Shown here in pieces: positions 1 to 7,366 of a DNA stretch of 34,957 nt. Each line of letters begins with the position of its first letter. Position 1 is the first letter of the stretch. Source of the stretch: Phycisphaerales bacterium (GTDB lineage: Bacteria > Planctomycetota > Phycisphaerae > SM23-33 > FEN-1343); the NCBI GenBank assembly GCA_003171335.1, contig PMYD01000089.1, positions 1 through 34,957 on the forward strand, given 5' to 3'. The translations under genes and the position numbers were made by a program. The notes under the pieces are model-generated. The model was not told the DNA's origin and made no database searches. It was given only the letters and a program-made list of their open reading frames with translations.

Positions 1-157
1 GTTGCAGACGGGTGAAATGTTACGAATCTACAGTGCGCCACCTGCTGGGAAGTGCTAGATCACCAGCGCAGACCATTGGACCGCTTCATTGAGGAACCCG
101 CAAGTTCAAAGTCCTTGCGAGGAAGCCGACCGTTCTTACAGCCTGAAGCGGCTTCTT

Positions 158-1174
158 TCACGGCCACTTCAGCGTCAGCACCCAGCGCCGCATGTCCTGG
201 TCCACCCGATCAAGGCCGCAGCCGCACACCGATTGGATGACTTGTTCGAGGGTCTGCTTCTTGGCCGCGCTGGCGCGGTATTGGCGGTAGAAATCGCGCA
301 ATAAGCCGCGGTCCTGGAGGTACTGGCAGAAGTAGCGGGCTTGGGCGTAGTTGAGGCCGCGGTCGGGGCCGTAGAAGTCGGCCGCCGGCAGTTTTTCCAG
401 GCCGGCCAGGCGGCCGCGGCGGATGGCCGCCGGCAAGGCCGGCAACCGCCAGTTGGGCAGGCCGATCAGCCGATCGCCGGCGACCTGGCACTGCTCGTGC
501 AGGCTGGCCAGGCCCTCGTTAAACCACAGCGGCACCTCGGGCCAATCAAAGGCGATCAGGGCGTGCGTCAGCTCGTGCACCAGCGTGCCCGAGCCGGTGG
601 CGATGTTCATCACCAGCGTGCGCTGGGCGTGGCGGTAGTAGCCGTAATAAGGGATGTTGGCATCGCCGAAGAGCCGCTGGGCCCAGTCGTGGTAAGTATT
701 CGCATCGGCCAGCAGCAGCACCGTGATGACCTTATCCGGGCGCGTGTCGAAGAAGCTGGCGTACATGGCCTGGGCCGGGCCCACGATGCTGTCCTGGGCG
801 TAGCCGCCAAGCTGCTCGCGCGACAGGTTGCCGGCGATGACAAAGGGTGGACAGGTCAGCACGACGAACGTGCTGTCCAGTTTCGCTTGAAGCGCCGCCG
901 CGGCCGCCGCGGCCGGTCCGGACAGGTCGACGACCTGCTGGACAGGGAACAAGGCAATGCAGGCCGGCAGCGAGGCGGCCGGGGCGGATGCAGCGGAGAT
1001 CGGCTCCGATGCGGCAAACCGGTGTGGCACAGCCGCCCTCGGCTGTGCCGGGGCCGAGGAAGACTCGGCTCGGGTTGCGGGCGCACTGGCAGGAGAGGCA
1101 CTGCCGGAGGCGGCAAGGGTGAGGACCACCATGGCCGCGGCGGCAGCGATGAGGCCAAGAACCATTCGTTTCAT
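158..1174 (-). CDS. Secreted zinc metallopeptidase, peptidase MA-like (gluzincin)
   Basis: A 338-residue exported protein that probably hydrolyses peptides outside the cytoplasm. Residues 1-27 form a signal peptide (MKRM, then an Ala/Val/Leu-rich core). The zinc site is clear: HELTH at 200-204, followed by WFNEG with Glu220, which is the HExxH...E arrangement of gluzincins seen in the MA-like/DUF1570-type peptidases common in Planctomycetes. An AGGAAGG ribosome site lies about 7 bases before the ATG. Residues 42-51 (PAQPRAAVPH) are translated from a palindromic intergenic repeat (1026-1049) that sits in frame in the low-complexity linker after the signal peptide. The substrate is unknown. The peptidase call is well supported; the exact family is less certain. 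Confidence 0.85.
   Translation of the reverse strand: MKRMVLGLIAAAAAMVVLTLAASGSASPASAPATRAESSSAPAQPRAAVPHRFAASEPISAASAPAASLPACIALFPVQQVVDLSGPAAAAAAALQAKLDSTFVVLTCPPFVIAGNLSREQLGGYAQDSIVGPAQAMYASFFDTRPDKVITVLLLADANTYHDWAQRLFGDANIPYYGYYRHAQRTLVMNIATGSGTLVHELTHALIAFDWPEVPLWFNEGLASLHEQCQVAGDRLIGLPNWRLPALPAAIRRGRLAGLEKLPAADFYGPDRGLNYAQARYFCQYLQDRGLLRDFYRQYRASAAKKQTLEQVIQSVCGCGLDRVDQDMRRWVLTLKWP
1026..1049. repeat. WHSRPRL-type palindrome inside the peptidase gene
   Basis: Perfect 10-bp arms GGCACAGCCG and CGGCTGTGCC around a 4-base loop. The same palindrome occurs between genes at 1197-1218, 1245-1266, 18637-18656 and 18689-18710. This copy lies inside a coding sequence and is read in frame. Confidence 0.85.
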
Positions 1175-1196
1175 TCGAAACGCCTTCCTGGACTAT

Positions 1197-1266
1197 GCAC
1201 AGCCGAGGGCGGCTGTGCCACATAGGGACGTCTTTCTGGAACGTGCACAGCCGGGGACGGCTGTGC
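1197..1266. repeat. Two WHSRPRL-type palindromes upstream of the peptidase gene
   Basis: Two palindromes with arms GCACAGCCG/CGGCTGTGC (1197-1218 and 1245-1266) and 4-base loops AGGG and GGGA, followed by CCACA. They lie in the 5' leader region of the metallopeptidase gene and would form RNA hairpins. Translated, they give the spurious peptide WHSRPRLC often mis-annotated in planctomycete genomes. Confidence 0.85.
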
Positions 1267-1390
1267 CACATCGGCTGGCCCCGAAGGTAGCGGCGCCAGC
1301 CCAAGCAAACGTGAATGCTAATCATTGGATGCGCAAATGGGAAACCGAGTTCCCGAAAACACCCGCGGTTTCTTGGGGTGAGGGGCGGGC

Positions 1391-3058
1391 CTACCGCATC
1401 AGCAGCGCCTTATCCGGCGCCAGCAGTTCGCGGAGTTTCTTCATGGCGTGGATTTCGATCTGCCGCACGCGTTCCTTGGAGATATTGAAGCGCCGGCCCA
1501 GCTCTTCAAGCGTGGCCGAGGCGCCCTTGCCGTTGAGGCCGTAATGGCCGATGAGGATCAGCCGCTCGCGCGGGGACAGATGGGCCAGCACGGCGTTGAG
1601 GCTCTCGCGGATTTCAGGGACGGAAACCTCGTTGGGATCGTAGCTGGCCAGGCCGGCCGCCACATCCAGCGCCTCTTCCTGGCCGGTCTGGAAGCGCCCC
1701 AGCCGGTACCGCTCGCGCGGCACGGAACGCGCGAAGTTCTTCATGATGGCCCAACTGGCGTACGTGGAGAACTTGAAGCCGCGGGAATAGTCGAACTTCT
1801 CCACCGCCCGCATGAGCGACATGTTGCCATCGCTGATGAGCTCAAAGAGGCCCTGGGGCCCGCCGGTCAGGTGCTTGCGGGCGATCGAAACCACCAGTCG
1901 CAGGTTGGCGCGGATGATCTGGTTCTTCACCGCCGAGGCCTGCACGAGAATCGCCTCGATGCGGGCCACCTCGCTCATGCGCACGTGGTTCAGGTCGATC
2001 TTCTTGCGCAGCGTGTCGGCCAGGTACTTCAGGTAGTTGTACTTGCGGAACAGGTGGCGCTCCTGCTCGCGCTCCAGCAGCGGCACCTTGTACAGGCTGG
2101 CCAGGTACGGCGGCAGGTCCTTGGGCGGCTTGATGAGCCGACCGGGCTTGTCGCTCTGGGGCGCCGCGCCCAGCAGCTCGTCCGTGGCGCCGTTCTTCTC
2201 GAATTCCTCGTTGTAGACGTAGTCCAGGTCCATCGCCAGCAGGTGGCGGGCCCGCATCTCGTTGATCACGCGGTAGATGCTGCCGCGCGTCCGCTTGTAG
2301 CGGTCGGCCAGCACGCTCACCGGCACGCCGCGCAGGAAACTGCGGTAGATCACCTGCCGCGTCACATCATCCAGCGGGTCGGTAAGCTGCGGGAAGATGG
2401 CCTCGGCCGGGTGAAGCTTGTCGTGGTTGCGGATCGTGTAGCGCACGGTTTCGACGGAGCGGTCCAGCTTGGCGGCGATGCGCTTGGCCACATCGTTCAA
2501 GGCGCACTCGGTGAAATTGGCCATGCGCTTGGCGCGGCGGATCACCTCCTGCCGCTCCGTGGGCGTTAGTTGCGTGAACTGCTTGGATCGCTCGACCTGC
2601 TGGGGCCGGTTGGCATTGAAGGCGTCGACGCTGCGCTGCAGAAACGCCACGCGCCGCTTCTCATCGGGAAACACCATGCGCCGCGCCACCAGGCCGCCCT
2701 TGCGCCAGCGCTGGATTGTCTTGGTCGAGACGCTGAAATGCTTGGCCAGCGCATCGGTGTCGAACACCTTCTCCTCGTAGCTGCCGACGCTGTAGTCGAA
2801 GCTGTCGCACAGGTCCAGGATGAGCGTCTGCAGGTCCTCGCGCAGATGCTCGCCGACCAGGGCCTCCACCTCCGCGCCGGCGGCCGGCCGGTACCCCGTC
2901 AGGCGGAAGACCACAAACTCCAGCGGATAACTTTCATCGGGATCGATCGCGCGCAGCAACTCTTCCGCCGTATCGATATAACCCTTTCGCAGGCGCAATA
3001 GCCCAATCGAAAGCTGCCGGGCCAGATCGCCCATCGACCGGTAATGATACGTACGCAT
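1391..3058 (-). CDS. Sigma-70 family RNA polymerase sigma factor with long HTH-rich N-terminus
   Basis: A 555-residue sigma factor that would direct core RNA polymerase to promoters. Region 2 is at about 377-450 (NLRLVVSIARKH, DGNMSLMRAVEKFDY, FKFSTYASWAI) and region 4 at about 485-546 (LSPRERLIL, then an HTH ending in SKERVRQIE), both like primary/heat-shock-type sigmas. Region 3 is very short or absent. The first 300 residues are unlike RpoD: a MerR-like HTH at about 101-122 (DALAKHFSVSTKTIQRWRKGG) and two further HTH-like segments at about 186-212 and 245-270. I chose the ATG at 3058 because homologous-looking sequence begins there. An in-frame ATG at 3118 is possible, and the frame stays open to 3268. 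A TATACT box (3184-3179, minus strand) may be the -10 element. Confidence 0.85.
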   Translation of the reverse strand: MRTYHYRSMGDLARQLSIGLLRLRKGYIDTAEELLRAIDPDESYPLEFVVFRLTGYRPAAGAEVEALVGEHLREDLQTLILDLCDSFDYSVGSYEEKVFDTDALAKHFSVSTKTIQRWRKGGLVARRMVFPDEKRRVAFLQRSVDAFNANRPQQVERSKQFTQLTPTERQEVIRRAKRMANFTECALNDVAKRIAAKLDRSVETVRYTIRNHDKLHPAEAIFPQLTDPLDDVTRQVIYRSFLRGVPVSVLADRYKRTRGSIYRVINEMRARHLLAMDLDYVYNEEFEKNGATDELLGAAPQSDKPGRLIKPPKDLPPYLASLYKVPLLEREQERHLFRKYNYLKYLADTLRKKIDLNHVRMSEVARIEAILVQASAVKNQIIRANLRLVVSIARKHLTGGPQGLFELISDGNMSLMRAVEKFDYSRGFKFSTYASWAIMKNFARSVPRERYRLGRFQTGQEEALDVAAGLASYDPNEVSVPEIRESLNAVLAHLSPRERLILIGHYGLNGKGASATLEELGRRFNISKERVRQIEIHAMKKLRELLAPDKALLMR

Positions 3059-3326
3059 CCCAAGCCCACTTTCCAGAGGCCAAGGCCGCCGCGCGGCCTT
3101 CGCCGCCGTCTTGAGCATCGTCAACGTCACCCGACAAACACAAGACTCCACGGCGCTGCCGGCCGCAGGCATAAGGGTAGTATAGCACGATCGGCGCGGC
3201 TCTGCGCGCGGCCACAGTGAGCCTGGGCAATGCGGTGTTGACGGCCCGAAAAGCCGTTTATCGGTCAATCCGAAAAGGACGGATTCCGTGCTTCGCCTCT
3301 TCCGATTAACGGATTAACCGACGGCC

Positions 3327-4949
3327 TTATTGCATTTGCTGCAGCGCCTGGTCCATGACATCGACCGAGGCCATATCGACCGTGAGACTCTTGTTTTCCG
3401 AGGTGAGCGCCTTGCGGATATCGTCCACCTGCCTTCGGGCATCGGCCAGGCGCTCGGCATCCGGCTGGCCCTGCGCCTTGGAGAGCAGGTAGAGCCCCAG
3501 CGTGGCCTGGGCCCGCTGGAGCTGGTAGATCCACTGACTACCCCTGATTTCCTTGGCATTGGCCAGAGTGGCGGCCTCTTCAAACTGTTTCTGGGCCGCT
3601 TCGTACTGGCCCTTGGCGGTCTCGGCCCTTGTCGTCACATCGGAGACCTTGGCCAGTGCGGCCGTCAGATCATCGCCCAGCGTGGCCTTGGCCGCAGTGG
3701 CGGCGGCCGCCAGGCGGGACTGGAGAGCTCCAACCTGCCCGACCAGTTCGAGCATCTGCCGGCCCGTATCGCCGGCGGCCATCGCCAGCTCTCCCTCGGC
3801 GGCTACGGCCGGCAGGCGGCCGGTCTTGGCGGCCATCGACATCAGCAACGTCGGCCCGCCGGGAGGCGTCGGCCCTCTGGGCTGGGCAGCCTGGGCATCG
3901 CTCATCATCTTGGTCAGACCGGTAAGAACGTTGCGGTTGGCGCTGGTGGCATCGGCATACGCCTTCAGCGCGTTGTCGTATTGTTCGACGGCCGCCGCGA
4001 ATGTGCCCGCCAGCTCCTTCGTCCGTTTGTTCGTATCGGCTGCGGTCGCGGCTATGCCGGCGGCGAGCTCCTGCTGATGGCTGACGACGATCTGGCCGCG
4101 GTTGGCAACATCCTTGAGACAGCCTTCCATCGCGGTCACGCGGCCGGAAATGCCTTCGATCTGCGTGTCGGCGAGTTTCTGCTGTGCGGCCACCTGCTCC
4201 AACTGGGCTTTGAGCTGGTTGATCTGGGCGTCCTGGGCATCGGCCTGGCGCTCGATCTGCTCGGCCTGCGACAGCACCTTGAGCGACTCGACCCCCTTGG
4301 ATTGGTTGTACTGCTGGCGCAACTGGCGGGCCTGCACTGGCAGCGGCTCCAGTTGGCGCATCGCCTCGCCAAGCCGCTGCTCGATCGCCTGCTGGCTATC
4401 CGCCAGGTCCTTGCGGGCGGCCTGGTTCTGCTGGAGTTCCTGCCGGGCGGCCGTGAGCAAGGCCTGAATCTGCGAGACATCCAGTGAGGCCAAGTTGTGG
4501 TAGAAGTCGATCCGGTGGCCCAGATCCTCCAGCGCCAGGCCCTGGAACTCGGCGCGCCGGCAGAGGCGCTGCGTTTCATCCACCTGGACAAGCGCCAGGC
4601 GCTCGTAGTAGCCTGCTTTGAGGCGGTTGATTTCCGCCAGCACGCGATAGGCGGGAACCTTGCCGATCGCCGTCGCCTGTGGATTATTCCTGATAGCCGC
4701 ATTCGCTTCTTTAGCGGCCTTTTCCAGCACGGCCAGGGCCGCATCGCAGACCTGGGCTGTGTTGTCAACGCCGTTCGGGTCTACCCGTTTGGGATCCAGC
4801 GAGATGGCCGCCGCATTGGTGTAATATCGGCGGGCAACGTCGGCCTGTCGGCTGATGCGGTCGGCGGCCTGCTTCTCGGGCGATTCATTGCAGCCCACGA
4901 CCAGTGCAGCCCCGACAAACCCTAGCGCCAGCAGGATTAAGCATCTCAC
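3327..4949 (-). CDS. Coiled-coil lipoprotein of unknown function
   Basis: A 540-residue protein starting at a GTG (a GGAGG ribosome site lies 8 bases upstream; the nearby ATG at 4944 is out of frame). The N-terminus is a lipoprotein signal: hydrophobic 4-18, then LVVGC with lipidated Cys20, so it is probably membrane-anchored and faces the periplasm. The rest is almost entirely helical, rich in Gln, Ala and Leu, with long coiled-coil stretches at about 120-330 and helical-repeat-like sequence from about 390 to the end. I recognise no enzyme motif. It could be an envelope scaffold or a filament-forming adaptor; this is inference from composition only. Confidence 0.8.
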   Translation of the reverse strand: MRCLILLALGFVGAALVVGCNESPEKQAADRISRQADVARRYYTNAAAISLDPKRVDPNGVDNTAQVCDAALAVLEKAAKEANAAIRNNPQATAIGKVPAYRVLAEINRLKAGYYERLALVQVDETQRLCRRAEFQGLALEDLGHRIDFYHNLASLDVSQIQALLTAARQELQQNQAARKDLADSQQAIEQRLGEAMRQLEPLPVQARQLRQQYNQSKGVESLKVLSQAEQIERQADAQDAQINQLKAQLEQVAAQQKLADTQIEGISGRVTAMEGCLKDVANRGQIVVSHQQELAAGIAATAADTNKRTKELAGTFAAAVEQYDNALKAYADATSANRNVLTGLTKMMSDAQAAQPRGPTPPGGPTLLMSMAAKTGRLPAVAAEGELAMAAGDTGRQMLELVGQVGALQSRLAAAATAAKATLGDDLTAALAKVSDVTTRAETAKGQYEAAQKQFEEAATLANAKEIRGSQWIYQLQRAQATLGLYLLSKAQGQPDAERLADARRQVDDIRKALTSENKSLTVDMASVDVMDQALQQMQ

Positions 4950-5067
4950 GTCTGTAGCCTCCAGCGAGGTCGACTCTTGGTCCTTTCCGCGTCAGGACCG
5001 GCAAGGGCTTCTCTTGTAACATACGGCGGCGTTTCATGCAACGAAACGTTTGACGCTGGTGCCGCAT

Positions 5068-5706
5068 TCATACGCTACCAGGCGGCGATGATCCTTCCAG
5101 CCGCTCGACCCACTCTGTCGCCGCGCGGAGCAGGTCCTCCAGCCCCTGCTGCGCCAGGCGGCCGGGGCAGGCGGCCAGGACGGCGCGGCCGGCGGTCAGC
5201 AGCGTGACAGGACCTAACCGGCCCGGCCAGGCGGCGGTGAGTTCATGGGCGCAGGCCTCATCGCCCACCCAGCGGCTGCCGTCGGGGCCGGCGGCCAGGC
5301 CATCCATGCACAACAGGGCCGCGGCGGCCGGAATCTCACGCCACACCGCCGCCGCCGGCCGCTGTCGCTGCGTTTCGGCCGCCACGACGGTCAGCCGGCA
5401 CGACTGGCGGTGCGGGCCATGGCCGACCTCGAAGCGATAATCGAATGCCCGCAGGAAGTTGTTCTTCAGCCGGCCGAAGACGACGTTCTGCGCATAGCCG
5501 TTGTGGCCGGCCTGCATCAACAGGCAGCGGGCGTAACGGGCGGGCAGATTCATGAAATCGCGTGCAGACAGTCGCAGCCCCAGTTGCTCGGCCAACCGCG
5601 CCAACTGGCCGCGATGGCGGCGCTGCCCCAGCCCCAGGGCCGTCAGCAGCCCGGCCGCCAGGACCAGGAACGCCATTAGCACGATTTGCAGTGCGGTCAC
5701 GGCCAT
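5068..5706 (-). CDS. Membrane-anchored protein of unknown function
   Basis: A 212-residue protein with one N-terminal transmembrane helix (about 5-27), a short basic stretch (GQRRHRGQ) and a mostly soluble C-terminal domain. I do not recognise the family. It starts at an ATG 13 bases after the stop of the CxxxxCH protein upstream, so the two are very likely co-transcribed and perhaps translationally coupled. Codon use and GC match the neighbours, which supports a real gene. No catalytic motif is visible. Confidence 0.75.
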   Translation of the reverse strand: MAVTALQIVLMAFLVLAAGLLTALGLGQRRHRGQLARLAEQLGLRLSARDFMNLPARYARCLLMQAGHNGYAQNVVFGRLKNNFLRAFDYRFEVGHGPHRQSCRLTVVAAETQRQRPAAAVWREIPAAAALLCMDGLAAGPDGSRWVGDEACAHELTAAWPGRLGPVTLLTAGRAVLAACPGRLAQQGLEDLLRAATEWVERLEGSSPPGSV

Positions 5707-5719
5707 TGGCTCTAAGAAT

Positions 5720-6979
5720 TCACTTCGTCCACAGGCTTCCGGCCGGCGGCGGCGGCGCGGGTCGGGATGCTGGCCGCGAGGCCGGCCGGCTCGCCGGCCG
5801 CGAGGCCGGTTGCGATGCCGCCTGCGAGCCCAGCGACAACGTCGAGTTTCGCGTGGGTTCGCCGGCCGGCGGGCGGTAGTCCACGTTGTAGGTGGGCCGC
5901 GGGTTGACCAGCACCTGCGAGATCCAATTCAGCACCGTGTCGTACTGGCCCACATTGAAGAAGGCCGCCGCCTTGCCGCCAGGGTGCATCATGCCCGGCT
6001 CGGTGGACCCCACGCCGTATTGCAGCAGCAGCGACTGGAGCGGCAGGTTCCGGCTGATCAGCCGCTTCTGGCCCGATTCGTACGCATCCAGGATGTAGAA
6101 ATTCGTGTAGTACACGCGGTCATCCTGCACCGGCCCGTTAAACAGCTTGAGGTGGCCGGCCCCCTTGGCCGCCCCGTGGCACTCCGGCGCACCGCAGCGG
6201 CCGCCAATCATCGGCCAGATGTTCCGTTTGAACACGGTCATGAAGGCCGGGTCGCCCTTGATGATGATGTCGTTCTGAAATGCCTGTGCTTCCGGCATCT
6301 CCTCCATGATCTGGACGGCCTGGTCTGCCTGGCTCTGGCTGTAAAAAGAGCGTGCATCGGCGTAATCCCTGTAGCGGCCGGCGATCACCTGCGCATCCAC
6401 GAACCGCCGCAGCACATCGTTGCGGAATTCGATCGTGACGCGGTCCCCGCGTCGCAGCTCCGCCCGGCGGATCCGCCGCACATCTTCCGGCGACATCAGT
6501 TGCCACCCCAGGTCCCCCAGCCGGTCCGGCCGCGAGGTGGCGGTTCCGGGTGGGCGCAAGCCGGGTTCTTTCTGCGCCGCCAGGGCTTTTTCCACCACGC
6601 TGAGCAGGAGCCTGGCATTCTCGTGCGCGGGCTGAAGCGTCAGCACCGCCCGCAGTTCCGCGCGCGACTCTTCCAGCAGCCCCTGCTTGTAGGCCCACTG
6701 GGCCAAGGCGTAATGCCCGCTGGCATCATCGCCTTTCAGCGCTGAGAGGCGCTTCTGGAATTCCTCACGCGGCGAGACATAATCGCTGATGGATGCGACT
6801 TGGTCGATCGGCACGGTCTGCTTGCCGTTGCGCGTCGTGATCTCGTAGGAGTCAGCGCTCTCGGTGACCGTGCCGATCAGCGCCGGCCGGCCATCCTTGA
6901 ATTCCACGACCTTGAGCTGCGCCCAGGCCGGCGCGGCCAGCAACACAAGCAACACACAGGTCGCCAATGCGCCTTTCAT
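5720..6979 (-). CDS. Secreted protein with helical-repeat region and CxxxxCH cytochrome-like motif
   Basis: A 419-residue protein. The start is the ATG at 6979, after a strong AAGGAG; the open frame continues upstream only through the tRNA-Cys gene. Residues 1-20 are a signal peptide ending AWA. A TPR-like helical region lies at about 70-135. Residues 259-268 (GGRCGAPECH) give Cys262-x4-Cys267-His268 followed by GAAKGAGHLKLF, and PGMMHPGG at 329-336 could provide a Met ligand. This resembles the planctomycete cytochrome-like domains, but spacing is CxxxxCH instead of CxxCH, so haem binding is unproven. The C-terminus is a SRPA tandem repeat (about 389-408). It probably acts in the periplasm. 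Confidence 0.8.
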   Translation of the reverse strand: MKGALATCVLLVLLAAPAWAQLKVVEFKDGRPALIGTVTESADSYEITTRNGKQTVPIDQVASISDYVSPREEFQKRLSALKGDDASGHYALAQWAYKQGLLEESRAELRAVLTLQPAHENARLLLSVVEKALAAQKEPGLRPPGTATSRPDRLGDLGWQLMSPEDVRRIRRAELRRGDRVTIEFRNDVLRRFVDAQVIAGRYRDYADARSFYSQSQADQAVQIMEEMPEAQAFQNDIIIKGDPAFMTVFKRNIWPMIGGRCGAPECHGAAKGAGHLKLFNGPVQDDRVYYTNFYILDAYESGQKRLISRNLPLQSLLLQYGVGSTEPGMMHPGGKAAAFFNVGQYDTVLNWISQVLVNPRPTYNVDYRPPAGEPTRNSTLSLGSQAASQPASRPASRPASRPASRPAPPPPAGSLWTK

Positions 6980-7007
6980 GGGAATCTCCTTGCAGGGAAG
7001 CAAGACA

Positions 7008-7081
7008 GGCGGCAGTGGGATTCGAACCCACGGGATAACGGATTTGCAATCCGCCGCGTTAAACCACTTCGCCATGCCGCC
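7008..7081 (-). tRNA. tRNA-Cys (GCA)
   Basis: A 74-base cloverleaf on the minus strand. The acceptor is GGCGGCA pairing with TGCCGCC, the anticodon loop TTGCAAA (anticodon GCA) is closed by a 5-bp stem, and the T arm is GTGGG-TTCGAAT-CCCAC. No CCA is encoded. It ends 28 bases before the start of the next gene downstream and may share its transcript. Confidence 0.95.
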
Positions 7082-7213
7082 GTTCCGCCGGCCGGTCGGC
7101 CGTCGTTCAACGTCCAGTCCTCTCGGCCACTTGCGACGAAAACGCCAGTGACAAAGTACATGGGGCAGTCTGCGTTTGTCAATTGGCTTGATCGCGGGAC
7201 CAGCCGGCAACGA

Positions 7214-7366
7214 GAGAGAACCACAAAGATCACAAAGAACACGAAGGACACAAAGAAGGCTAAGGCAAAAAGCAGCGAGGTACAGTTCTCCGGTGGCTTT
7301 ACTTTTCCTTTGTGCTCTTTGGGGTCTTCGTGGTCTTTGTGTTCTCTTTGTTCACGGGAACGATTT
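7214..7366. repeat. CACAAAGA-type inverted repeat overlapping the 3' end of the 912-residue gene
   Basis: The left arm (about 7214-7262) is built of degenerate ACCACAAAGATCACAAAG units, and the right arm (about 7310-7366) is their inverse (TTTGTGCTCTTTGGGGTC, TTCGTGGTCTTTGTG). This is a repeat type widely seen in environmental genomes, giving spurious peptides such as TKITKNTKDTKK. The stop codon of the neighbouring gene (7299) lies inside the element. Confidence 0.8.

Noticed and set aside
732-1325. 197-codon open frame with WHSRPRLC peptides
   Set aside because: It is the product of reading through palindromic repeats in another frame of the metallopeptidase gene.
1448-2569. 373-codon open frame on the plus strand opposite the sigma factor
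   Set aside because: It is the antisense of a clear sigma factor. Long antisense frames are expected at this GC content and the product is His/Gln/Arg-rich without motifs.
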